NCBI RefSeq assembly: GCF_051014445.1
Contig: NC_135136.1
Span: 43,348,001-43,412,000, forward strand
DNA from: Colletes latitarsis
Taxonomy: Eukaryota; Arthropoda; Insecta; Hymenoptera; Colletidae
Direction: 5' to 3'
Length of the DNA: 64,000 bases
Shown: piece by piece, positions 11,320 to 23,825 of the stretch
Layout: each line of letters starts with the position of its first letter
Numbering within the stretch: the first letter of the stretch is position 1
Made by a program: the position numbers and the translations under genes
Notes under the pieces: generated by a model
Databases searched by the model: none
Told to the model about the DNA's origin: nothing
Seen by the model: only the letters and a program-made list of their open reading frames with translations

Positions 11320-13241
11320 GGCTTCAATGCACGCTTCGATGTTCATACGATAGATGTAAGTGCCAAATACAAAAACATAGGGTCCAGAACAGCTTGTTGG
11401 TCATAACGTTGTTGATGACTATCATAAGGTAGGTAGAGCGCGGTTTAAAAGATTTCTATAGCATAACAACAACGCGTATTCATATTTTTTAAAATATTTA
11501 CCGCTTTACATTTCGAAGCTTCTTAAAAGTAGAAATCACGTAATCTGATTTCTAAATAAAGAATATAAATGGACGATCTTTATAAGATTCTATTTTTTTT
11601 TTTTCCATTATTTTATGCTATTTTTCATAACCAAAGATACATACCGATTATTTCCGTAAGTTATTTTATATGATCATAAACGCACATTCTTCTCCATAAT
11701 GCCGTCTCAAGTAACGTATATACTTCATGATAGTGGTTATTTACGATTCGTGCCTTTCGATAGTTATTAAATTTACATTTATAATTAAGCTAAAAGTTAA
11801 ATTTTCCAGGTAAATTAGACACTTTCGAGGAAAGTGAGCGATAGTATTTTATTTTACAGTTCCGTCGAATTTTGTAAGAAGAGTTATTGCGATAGTAGTT
11901 GCCGGTTGCATGACTACTTGATTGATTCGGATAATGGCAGTTGAACGTTTATGAGAAATTGTCGAGTAAAAATGCGTTTGTATAGAATAATGGCCTTTGC
12001 GGTCACATTAACTGGATAAGAATATTTTCACATGTTGGTTTTGCAATTTGTAGCGTTTAATATACATACATATTGCAAAATTGAGTCAAGTACGAGTGCA
12101 GTCGGTATTTTCACTACGGTCTTATTATACAAACAACGATAATCGAGTTCGCTCAAACAAAACGCGATCCAGCAGCCTTAAATATCTTTTACAAATCGAT
12201 TTAAAATAAAATTGTGCATGCTTTTAGCTTGTATATCTTGTCGACCACGATACAATGTTGTATCTTAAATTGCAATATTTAAATACTTGCCGACAAGTAC
12301 TCGAGTCGCTTGAAATTTCTATCAATATAAATATCTGCAAGCTTTTTTGCATGTGCTATTGTAGAATAAGTATCCAGTTATCGACACTAACTATTAATTA
12401 GGGTGCATTAATACGATACGAATTAAATCTGATATTCCATCTTCCATAGTTTGTAAACAAACGATACAAAGTTCAACTATTTTTTCTTCTGGAGAAAAAT
12501 AATCGAGATTGTACCGTGTCGTTTGTTACTTGTAAGATAATTTAATTTCCTCTTTTAAAGTTGACCGTTAGCCAAGGGTCGATTTAAAAGATACTCATGC
12601 TTCCAAATTAAGGTACATAACACAACTCTGTGATATAAAAAAAGAATAAGTAATAGCAAATTTATTTGATTGTAAGTCACGAGAATTATTGTCTTTCTTG
12701 ATTATATGTATACTTTTACATAAGTAAACGATCTGTTATGCTTAAAATTAAATACACTATGAAAACCTTATATAAAAGTAAATCAATTCGCACTCATATT
12801 TCGCTTCAGCTTATTATCACAGACTTACATTCATGCATACAATAATATGAAAAATCTCGACATTTTTGTTCATTCATACTGTCTTTATATTATTTACACC
12901 TAGTCAGTGTGTGTGTGTGTGTATCACCTGTAATACTAGATCTGTTCTCTTTAGTCTTTTAACATTCTTAATCGAGCCAACGTTTAACACTTTTTCCCCC
13001 GTTATAAAAATATTTTCACTATTTTTTTTTTTTCTTTATTGAAAACATTATCCGTTCGCCACTTTAAAGTTAAAATGCACTAAGAAAAATGACGATCAAC
13101 ATTCTTTCTTCTCTATACAAATCTTCCGAAAGTATCCTGCACGTGAAATTTATCAATCACAAATATTATTTTCAGTGTTTATACAATTTTTACAAGGGTC
13201 GAAACTTGAAAGGAATCCGTAAAATCCTAATATTGGATAGA
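11320..13241. other. Convergent intergenic region PRMT3 / ETS gene
   Basis: 1.9 kb of AT-rich sequence between two 3' ends. It holds an AATAAA near 11555 for PRMT3 and a GT dinucleotide run near 12908-12921. No coding exon or RNA gene was recognised. Confidence 0.55.
12906..12922. repeat. (GT)n microsatellite
   Basis: About eight GT units in a row in non-coding DNA downstream of PRMT3 and the ETS gene. Confidence 0.85.
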
Positions 13242-16195
13242 TTAATATCGAAAATTCGGATTCTCAGTCTGCCAGCCCTTTGCATTAGGTCCAAATTGAT
13301 AGACCAACCTTCGGCCAAGTACAGGAAGAAAGATTTTGCTTTTGTAATAATATCTGGAAAAGAAAACAGACGTTTTGGCGTAATAGGAAATATTAATCAT
13401 ACATAAGGGAAGTTTCGTAACATTTTGTACGTATTTTTCCAAATTTATTAATCACCTCATGGCTCGGCTAAGTTTCTCGTAGGTCATCTTTGTGTTTCCT
13501 TTTCGCGAACCCCATCGTTTTGCGACTTCGTCGCTTTTAACGAATCGAAATTTTGCTTGTGAATAATCTTCCCAGCAAATTAAACTGGGACACGTTTCGG
13601 GATTGCGTAATAAATCCCTAATAAACTCCCAAAGCTTTCCCTGGCTAGTGGCTACAAGTAGAATTACATAATGTTGTTGAAATTTGTTCAAAGAAACATT
13701 TTCACGTACGGATACTCACAATTTTTCTTCGGTTTGGATACCCTCAGCAGCTGTTTGGTTGGGACTTCGATACTGTTGTCCGATTCTGCATCTACAAATA
13801 GAATTAAATAAAATATATACAAATTTCTTGAACGCGTAATTGAAATTCAAACAACTGATTACTACCTGATCCATTATTAGAAGGAGGGTGAATGGTTTCG
13901 AACGACGGAACTGCAATCAATGTTATTTATTTCCTTTTTGAACAAATTTCTCCTTCAAGAAAGCGTTAAAATAGTAAAAAATAAAAGAAATAACATGCCA
14001 CGATTTTTATGCCCGATATTTATTCAATGAGTGATCTACTACACTCGTTATCGGTGATTCGCATAGCAGTAGTTACATACGCAGATTCGAGTTGGGCTGA
14101 GAGTGGAGTAGGCCATAAAGTCGATCTCCGTATATGGGATCGTGATTGATAAAATCGTTTCTCGTGAAGGTAACCAGCTCGTTTCCTGGCACCGCGAGAC
14201 TGTGCTGAATCAAACTGTACGGTTGCCCGATGTAAGACGCCGCAGACATTAGCCAATTTATTGTCTCCTCTTGACACCAGTTTCTGATAGGTTTATCCGA
14301 CCAACCGGTACCATCTATCACCTCGTTGTTCTCGTCACCTGTCCAATGCACGATCACACAACAAAATTAATGTGCGTCGACGTGTCGTGGACGAATTTAA
14401 GTGATACCAACAACTTGTAAGGGAACTGGAAAATCTAAGAATTATAGCATCCCCCCTAATCCCTTTCTTATTCCAAGCCTGATCGAGTACCCGAGTTTGA
14501 ATTTCAAGTATTCAGTCAGGGTTGCTAGACACGTTAAAAGGTAAATATGTACTATCTCGTATGCTAACGTATCGTTGTTAGCGCAACAGAAATATCAAGT
14601 ACAACGATCTAGGAATATGATCTAGAAATATTAATACGCGTTAACAATCATTTTTCAGGCATACCGAAGCTACATTTTTTTCGGTTGAACTCGCTTTTCC
14701 TCGGCACCTCGTCCATGTCCAATAAAGAGTGATCGTCATCGTGGTCATTGAGATTAGTGAACGATGGATACACCTGCAACCGAAACATATCGTATGACAA
14801 ACAAATCCGAAACGAAGTCGTTAATGACCTTGTCCAAGTCTTCGAACGCTTGTGTCCTCTCTTTTTAACGCGGCGGCACAGAAAAACGAGATCGTGTAAG
14901 CTTGTTTTCGAACGTTTGAACGCGCATAATAGAGACGTGTTTACGTCGTGATTATAAGTGGAATATGTACATATAGACGGAACAGGTATTGGCAATTTGC
15001 AATAAATAACCACAGACCGTTCGTTCTTTCTTTCAAACGTTATTACTTTTTTTTTTCTTCTTCTTTTTTCAAGTACCATATGCCCGTAGGCTATTTAAAC
15101 GACGTTGAGCGGTGTAGCAAACGATAGTGACATCATTAACCGAAGAATCGATATACATATACAGGTTACTGAATAACAATTAAATCGTAACAAATTCAAC
15201 TCTGTTTCTATCTCATTTAGCCAATGGTTTTTCTTTCTTTTAGCACTTACTATCGATGGTCGGATAAATTGCAGTGTAATAAGAAGAATAAATTGTCGCA
15301 GTAACGTTTCAACACTAGCATCCGAGGTATATTGTTAATACTGGAATTAACGTACAATTTATTAACGTATGCTCCGAGCCTAGAGGCAGACAATATTGCG
15401 ATACAAAGAACACATTTTTACGATACAATGTCAACTTAATAGCGTATAATTAACACAGCAATTTGATATTGATCGTATTGAATTCGCACATTGATATCGT
15501 TATGATATATTAAAACATGTTCAAACATCGATAGAGTCGCTTTACAACGTAGACGCGTTTGTTTTTTAACGCAGTAGTGACACGACTGAAATCTCTTAAT
15601 GTTTCTTTTCGTCTTTTTCTTTTTTTTTCTTTTATCCACATGCCAGTTTCGTTAACGTCCGTACGTTATATTGTACCATACGATACGGCTTATTACCGCG
15701 TAAATATATCAATCAAAAGTATCGTACACTGAATTCGGTTAGATTTTAGAAATGGTTGGTTTCCATGCAATCTACAAATGCACTCGTTTTACGCCACTCA
15801 AATTATCGTACCTTTGACTGTTGCCATTTTACGCAGACGTCTGCCTTTCGGCCATAATAGCGTCACGGCAAAATAAAACATGCCATTTTTTATTTACCGT
15901 TATCTCTCACAACTTATTACCGCATGTTTTTCTTCGGTACTTTCCTCGATGAAAGTACGCAGATGGATCTCATATTTAATTGTTTTACACGATAAGAGCA
16001 AATACCATAAAGAAGCGAAAATTATGCGAACCGCGCTGCGTTTACAATGCAAATCTAACCGCACGAATAGCAACTGTTTAAATAACGCGAGCGATCAAAT
16101 AATATCGCTCGAATAAGTAAACAAACAAGTTTCCCGCTTGAATTGCGACTCACCTCCGACAAATCGGACCTGTCGAGACTATCAAACGGATCCAT
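13242..16195 (-). CDS. ETS transcription factor with PNT domain, ESE/ELF3-like
   Basis: Seven exons on the minus strand: 16154..16195, 14665..14773, 14081..14338, 13866..13910, 13720..13791, 13456..13651 and 13242..13353; all phases close and give 277 residues. After an acidic leader (MDPFDSLDRSDLSE), residues about 60-135 are a pointed/SAM domain (IRNWCQEETINWLM...DPIYGDRLYGLLHSQ). Residues about 180-265 are an ETS DNA-binding domain: LWEFIRDLLRNP, KSDEVAKRWGSRKGN, then the recognition helix MTYEKLSRAMRYYYKS and RRLVYQFGPNAKGW. Small size, PNT+ETS order and MTYEKLSRAxRYYYK fit the vertebrate ESE class (ELF3, ELF5, EHF) better than pointed, yan, GABPA or PDEF. ESE factors act in epithelia. 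The first intron is 1.4 kb. The class is my inference from motif recall. Confidence 0.85.
14774..16153 (-). other. First intron of the ETS gene
   Basis: 1.38 kb intron with a good GTGAG donor and a TTGCAG acceptor. It is AT-rich with several poly-T runs. No hidden exon was recognised; it may hold enhancers. Confidence 0.6.
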
Positions 16196-16359
16196 TTCCT
16201 TCGATTTCACTTTGCCTTTAAACAATAAGTAACATGAAATCAAATACAGCGTTTCATTTAAATGTTGCTATCACTAAACGCGCGTGTCACACGAAGCATC
16301 AGAAACATGAAGGTGCATCACTGCCTTCGATAACTTGACACCAAGAGTTCTTGGGAAAA

Positions 16360-16580
16360 TAACGACGTCGCGACGGAGTCGTACAGCGCGATACTAATCG
16401 TCAGTCGTCGGAATGTCTCTGACGAAGCACGGGGTCGGCAGTGACGCGAAAGACGTCAGCGGGAGAACCGCGGGGATGGACAACTGCGGAAGAGCAGGTT
16501 TCAACGGGGATTTCCCGCTCTTCGGGACTGGCCAATCACTAACGACACAGGCTGCGATTGTTGACGCAATAATTGCGACT
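16360..16580. promoter_or_regulatory. GC-rich island with CCAAT box upstream of the ETS gene
   Basis: A roughly 200-bp GC-rich patch in AT-rich surroundings, about 170-390 bp before the ETS start codon. It contains CCAAT at 16532-16536 and a 7-bp hairpin stem (GAAGAGC 16489-16495 with GCTCTTC 16517-16523). Position and composition fit the promoter and first transcribed bases of the ETS gene. Open frames in it on both strands look like a composition effect. Confidence 0.45.
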
Positions 16581-19500
16581 ACACTCCATTGGCGACGGTT
16601 ATCACGATCCACAACGCGAATCACAAATCTAAAACAGCGGAAAATACATAAAACTCAATTTATTTAGGCTTTTAGACCTTTTTTTTTTATAATTTTGTAT
16701 GTTTGGTTTCGATAGTTTTTATTTTGTCTATACTAATTAGTAATCAACTATCATAGAAATACATAATTAACTACTATACATTTTTTCAAGTATCTGTTAT
16801 CTTGAATTTTTAAGTCAAGAGTTTAAGGGTTATCTAGCTTCGAACAGATGTAAATCGCTTTCGAGTTTCGATATTTTGAGCAAACTTTCGTCGAAAGCGA
16901 CAGATTACGAAATAAGCAACGAAATAAATTCAACGATTCGATAAAGTCAATCGTTAAAGCTGCCGACGACAATGACATTAAAACGTCTCGAGATTTGCCG
17001 GTACATTCTTTTTTCTTCAATTTTATTAATAGAACACATAAATCTCGATCGCCAGATAAAACACTTTGACGTTTAACATGAATACCAAATTTTTTTTGGA
17101 ATGTAGGTTCCGTTCACGATACGATATTGTGCGATTCAAAAATAGAATTCGAAAAAACGCGGAAACTACACCGTCAACTTATCGACCGAACGAATTCGAT
17201 ATATATAATATCGATCAACAGACAGTTTTATTACCAATATGGCTGCCTAATTATCGCGCGCGAATCGACATTTTTCCTTCTTTTCGGTTTTTCGTAAACC
17301 ACAAGTGCCCGGAGTACTTTTACTGACGACGCCAATGGACTCGTTTATTTATAGTGCGCCACAATGTCTCGACATCGGATTGTAAACATCGGTGGTACCA
17401 TAATCTTACGTTTTACTTTATATTATATCGTTTCAGTTTCTTTTTATGTATTCCGTTTCCACGCCGAGAAGGACATGGTCTTTATCATAATCGCAATCCG
17501 TACGCTTCTAAAGATTTACCAATAACCGATTCAAAGAACTGCAATCGTCGTTGACGCGTCAAGCTTTGATTTTATATCGGTTCACTGATTAACTGGTCAT
17601 TTCGAAACATAAAATGATTTCAAGAAACGAAAGAACAACGATTACGCATCTGGGTTTCGTACTTTTTTTATTTTTTCGTTGACGAGGAATTGAAAAATTC
17701 CAGAACTTTCGAACCTGTTTTGCCCGTCTGAGATACATCTTGTTTTTTGGCCAGACTCGTATGCGTTCGAGTGAATCATCGTGCTCTCATAAAAATTAAA
17801 ATAAAGTCTTATTCGAAGTAACAAACAGAATTTTCCCATCCGCGTTCAAGTACAATTTTCAAGGATGCAGGGCGACTCGCGACGCTTCGAGCTGCATTTA
17901 AATTTCCGATCAGATTTTCGTACGTATGCTGTCGATAATTTTGTAAACTATGTTCTTCTCGGTGTCGGTATACTTTACTTCCTGCATTTCGACGTTACCG
18001 GAAACCAGGAACAAAAGATAACACTTTCTGCCTATCTAAGGCCACATCATCTTAGATATGGTTTTTAATTATCTCGGTTTGGTTTACTTCCCCCAAAAGA
18101 CATTAGCTGCTATAAGAATTCTAAACATAACTTTGTCGCTTGCATTTAAGAAAGGAGTATCCTATTTTAAGGAACATCGATAATTAAAAAAATAAACAAA
18201 TAGACTACGATCGAGCATCACTGACGCAAATGTTGCGAGACAATTCGTTGCAATTATTGCAAATCTCCAGAGACGTTTATCTGTTTGACCTTGGCGCGAG
18301 AATCATTCGAAATTATAATTCACCGCGTCAAGAATGTTCCGCAGAATTATAAACATAAAATTATAAATGCTGTCTAGCACGTGATCGTCTTTAATCGGTA
18401 GCGGAACATCGTCGCCACGTTAATTTTCATTTTCTTATCCGAATACAATCAGAAAATTACTTGGCGTCGAGCAGTACATAATTGACTTACGAATAAACTA
18501 TAACCTATGCAAATTTCGTGCTGTGCGCAAGCAGGTCATTCAGCGTCGATAGTCAATATTTTAACGCATCGATGCGCAAATTGCAATGCACGACCCTGAA
18601 ATTTGTCGAAACTGCATATTGCATTTGAATTCATATCCTTCCAAAGTATTGGAATTTGTTTATTAATTCTTCTCATTTCGGTCGCAGCACTCGATGCAAT
18701 ATATCTACATTATAAACATAATATTTTCGTTATCATTATGTGTGACAAGAAACTAAAGTATTGTAAGATTACGTGCAAATGTATTTACATACATATACAT
18801 ACATTGGTGCATTGAACGATAATGACGTGTACATCAATTTGTAACATTTCGGAGAAGCGTAAATGCAAACGTTACACACTGTCTTATTACTATTGGTCTA
18901 CGTCGTACAAAGTGAAAATATGAAAGATCGTAAATACAAAAATGAAATCCCGTTCAGACAACGCGCACGTATCGTAAACAAAAGACATCAATGAAATCTC
19001 CGAGTATATTGAAACGACATACACAGAAAGAATGAAAGGAGCAAAGAAGATTTAGAACGAAGCCAAGTGGTATCTTTTTCTTCTTTTTTCCCGACATGTT
19101 ACGGCAAAATGTTTATCTTTGCAGCGTAGTAACTCGAACGTCTGCGTAATTGAATGCGTTTCGAAACGGGAAAGGTCACATCGGACTGTCAAACAGGTTC
19201 ACGATTTTTTTTTAAGTAAACTAGAATCGAAAGTTCTTAACCAAAACGACTGTTCAACGTACGACTCTTCTCGACAAAAACCTGTGAAACTTTCAATACG
19301 TTGAACTTGTTTTCAAAATTACGGTTTATCGATGTTGATAAAACTTGAGAATCGGAAAAAATGATTAAGACGTTGTCAGCGTTTACGCGTCCAAGGGAAA
19401 CGAAGCATTACATTTCTTCTCACGAGGGAATAGTATCTTTGTCAGCGATTTAGCATTTGTGATCAATAAAACGAGCAAAATCAGTTCACCGCGAAAGGTG

Positions 19501-20862
19501 CTTACACACGTTCAAGGAAATCACATCTGCAAACATAGATGCACGATAGGTGCATGCGGACGAGATCACGTGGACGCGAACACTATGAATCATTTACGTC
19601 TTTCGCAACACGCCGTCGAAAAGACCGTAGGCACTGTGTTTCCAAGAACCCGACTATCCTCGGGATGTTCCACTCATTATCGTTCCCACCATATTCCGCA
19701 CGCGTACTTGCAATTTTCTGAACTATGCCTAATTTCCGATCGAAATTAACGTCTTGATCGATACCAATCGAAGCGTCTTACTTTTCAATTCGATTTTTCA
19801 TTACTAAATACTTTGATGCCGAGTTACGATATCGTAACGATCATCGTAATCATAACAAGTTTTGTTTCCCAGATTATCATCGAGACAAAGTATTCTTTTT
19901 GTGTCGTTCAATCATATTGTACAGTCTTCGAGAATAATTCCTTCGCGTCACTTGTAATTATTCGATATATAATAGTCTCTGTTGAAAGATCAACATTTCA
20001 GAGATTTCGGCGCATTAAAACGCTTTCAAAATTTCGGGGCAACAGTTTGGTAGTAATTTAGTGTCAGTTCACACAATTTTGTTAACGTGTAAGTATTTCT
20101 GTCCATTTTGCTCTTTTTTTTTTACTATGATCGAGCATAGCTAATCGTTGTTTCCAAGAAGCGCGAAAAGATTTCTATAATAGGCTGAAGTTCTTCTTGT
20201 AAAAGAAAATTATAAACCAAGAATTTATTTTTACTTCATTCACTTCGTGTAATTACATAGAACTGTAATATAGTTGTGAACGTAGTTATGTCAAGAACTT
20301 GCTTAAACGATTCCATAAACAGACACCACGTCATCTTCGTGGATTAAACAAGGATAAGAGATAACACCTCCAAATGTATTCCTAACACATTTGTAAGCTG
20401 GTTCCTATAAATATTTCTCAACACACGTAAAATGAAATATTTCGAAGATAGTACCGTACAATATTATTAACATAAAAAATATTTTCTGGAATAGTGTTGT
20501 TTAGGTATTTAACGTAGAAACGTTAAATCAAATTGCACGCATGACATGTTTTGTAAATTGTTTATTACGAAAGAACATGAAATCTACAAGAAAATGTAAC
20601 GGTATTTTGTATACGTACATATACATAAATTATATGCCGTTAAATTTGTTATATTTCAACTTATTTTTATATCGATTAGTTATATGCAGTTTCGTAATTA
20701 TCGTTTCATGTGGTCTGTAAATGAAATATCAAAAAGTAAAATATATAAATCAATTCTAATAACGCTATACACATCGATTACAAGATACGATCGAGTTTAG
20801 ATTTTAAATTGTTAGACGCCTCATTCAAAGATATACAAAATTTAACTAATTTATTTCTATTC
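16581..20862. other. 4.3 kb gene-free region between ETS gene 5' side and cramped 3' side
   Basis: Many short open frames occur on both strands, but none has protein-like composition, splice-linked neighbours or recognisable motifs. TCGA/CGAT-type words are frequent. It may be long-range regulatory DNA for the ETS gene or unseen non-coding transcripts; I see no RNA gene. Confidence 0.5.
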
Positions 20863-23825
20863 TTATTTTTTATTTTCATCCGATGCAATTTGCGATGCGA
20901 GATTTGCAAATTTCGCCAGATAATCTACGCTATTTTCTCCCATCAGACACTGCATATGCGATATAACCTGAAATGTTGATATAATGTTATAAATATAGGG
21001 AAATATTAATTCAATGTTCAATGCGTTTCTAGTATTTACATCGGACGATGGTCGAATATCTTCTATATGCTCTACATTTTGGCTTCTTTGTGAAATTTTC
21101 ATGGGAGAATCAAGTTGGCCCAAAAAACTACTTAACGAAAAGTCAGCTACCTGCAATACAATCTCCGCATTAGCAAACGTAGTATAACTTACACATTGCT
21201 TAAAAATCGCAAATTATAGAATTAAAAACTGACTTCGCTGTTTAACCATTGATGATCACCCTCTTTTAGAATTTGTGTAGCGCTAGTTATGATCGAATTC
21301 GTAGGCTTCGAATCTCTCGCCACTTCAAGTTCAACTAAAAAGTTTTTCTCTTGTGGTTCGCTTACGTTTATCGTCGGTGGTTTATCGTGTTGTTGATCAT
21401 TATTATTGAAAGGAGAATCATTTGGTTTACTTGTCTCTTGAGAATTAGGTGTTAAACCTTCTGGTGAACTACTTGATGCAGATATTACTGGCAACATCCT
21501 TTGTACAACGAGACTTTTTTGCCTTACAGTCCTACCTCGTTTACAGAAGCGCGTCTTGAACTTCTATATATCATAAAATACGGTAACATTATTCATAAAT
21601 GTATTTCAGTCAATAAACGTGAATACAGACATAAATACTTACGTCTAACTGTGTTTTAAAAGCATCTGACGTACCAATTTTATGATAAGTTTGTGGAATA
21701 AGCGGTCTTCTAAAGGTGGATTCCTTTGTTGAAAGCATACGAGATGAAATTACAGTTTCGTTACTTGCAGAACTATTATCGTACACCTAAATATCAGCAA
21801 CGATTAGTACACTTGAAAGGACAGAGTATTTATTACAGTATGTAACATTCTCTTACTTTGCTCGTCCCGTAACTGTGTTTTGCTATCGACAATAACTTTT
21901 GCAGAGTTGAACATAAATTATCGTCGCGTAAACTGACTGATGTAGCCTCTCCAGCATTTTGTCCTCGTGAACTCCAATCCCACCAATACTCTAGAGTAAT
22001 CTTAGATTCGCGACCAAACTAGAAAATTCAAAGAATTAGAAATTACACATTTTTAAAGCTAATGTAATTTGAAGAAAGTTATATACCATCAAAAAGAGAT
22101 CTCCTACAGTGATAGTGTTCGCTTCTTCAACGTTCCATCCTTTTCGAATTCTTTCGATCGTTTCCCTTCCTGGGAACTTATTAGGTTCCGTTTGTTGTTG
22201 TTCAACCGTTAACTTTTCTGAAATGTTAGGAAGCGACGATTTCTCTGAAACATTACTGCCAGGCTCTATTACATCCACATCACTGTTATTATCTGGCAAG
22301 GTACAATTATCCTCCAATTGATTTGCAGATTTCTTGTCTATCTTTGTTTTCTTAATTCCCTTCTTCCCAACACCTTTTAAACATTGCACCGATCCTAACA
22401 AATCCATCCTAGAACTTTTCAGTCCCAGACGTTTTTCGTAGGAATTTAAACTAACGCTGTTACTAGTAAGATATTCTCCAAGATTTACCATTGGTAAAGT
22501 AATTTTGGATCCGTCTGGAGGTGCCACTCGTAACAATCGAATATTCTTCATTTCATTGATGATAGTATTCTCTATATTAGGAGCCTACATTATGCGTATA
22601 GGATCTTTCTTCGTACTTTCTTATTGTAAAACGTATAATAAGAAACCTTAACATCAATGGTGTACTTTGAAGCAAGGATACTGTATTATATTTTGCAGGC
22701 CTCCATCTTTGTTGCAAAAATATTAATAAACTAGACAAACGTCTCTGTATAGGTAATAAGGTGCGTACTCTTGGATTCATTGCAGATACTTGTACTTGCC
22801 ACCATGCCATATTGTTACGAGGTCTCAATTCAATTGTTATTCGAGGTGGTAATTTGATTTCTTCCTGCCAATCTATGTAAATATAAAAATGTTAAATATG
22901 TTACTAATTTTCTACAATAGGTTACATTTTATTTAATATATTAAGCATACCTTCTAATTGATTCAGCTTTCTCAGTGCTCTACATATAGGTGTTTTAATT
23001 CTCATAGTTTTTCCTCTAAGCCTGACTTGCGTAGATCCCCAATAAATTAATTCGTTTAATTTTAAATGTATTTTTTCATGTATTCGTGGTAGTTTTCTTC
23101 TGAGTTCACCATAATTAATTAGACCATATAATTCCTGAGAAGTCTTCTTCACATCTGCAAAATAAAATATTTATTTTATTGTTGATTCATAAAAGTAAAT
23201 CAGTAATGTTTTACAATAATTACCTTCTGAAAACTTCAAGTGTTTTGAAATTTTTAGCCATGTTCTATAATAAAAGTGTCTTATTTGTTCTTTGTTCTTT
23301 ATCATAACGTCTGGTAGACCTTTTTTTTTCCCCTGACATAGAAAATAACTCTGCAGTGCATCAAAATCTTTTCCAGATTCATTTAAGGCTTTGAAAAAGG
23401 CGTTCTTGTCTTCCATAGACCATAATTCGCAAGATCTTTTGATTGACTTTACCTTTATCTCTGTATTATTTTCTTCGTCTTTAGAATCTAAACATAGTTA
23501 AAGAAACCAGCTACAGATTATTTATTATTTCATTACGTATTGTATCTTGTAAAAGTTGTTATATAAGTAAAAGATTAGATTAAATACAAATATATAGATA
23601 AAGAAGAGACAAACCTCTTTTTTCAGAATTGCTACTATCGCCAACATCTAATTTCACTTTCTTATTACCCCTAACAACGCGAACTTGAGTATTTTTAGAA
23701 TCTATAGGTGCCTTTGTATCGGAACAACTTTGTACAGCTTGGGACATTGTAGAAGTTTCTTCTTTCTTTATCACTGTACTAGTTCCTTGATTGTCATTGT
23801 CTTCGTTTTTTGAATTATTCTCCAT
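20863..23825 (-). CDS. crm: Cramped, SANT-domain chromatin regulator
   Basis: Nine exons on the minus strand: 23615..23825, 23224..23487, 22951..23154, 22682..22872, 22087..22584, 21857..22018, 21643..21786, 21234..21563 and 20863..21150, about 763 residues. A Ser/Lys-rich N-terminus precedes a SANT/Myb-like domain from about residue 93 (LWSMEDKNAFFKALNESGKDF, then KEQIRHFYYRTWLKISKHL). Next come the family's middle blocks (YGLINYGELRRKLPRIHEKI, NPRVRTLLPIQRRLSSLLIFL, KITLPMVNLGEYLTSN) and a WWDW-containing segment. Cramped/CRAMP1 is a nuclear protein linked to Polycomb silencing and histone gene control. Two borders are soft: the exon 4 donor at 22681 (ACA|GTATCC) is weak and chosen for phase, and the last exon may hide an 84-bp in-frame intron (GTAAAT... 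to ...TTTCAG). Confidence 0.88.
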
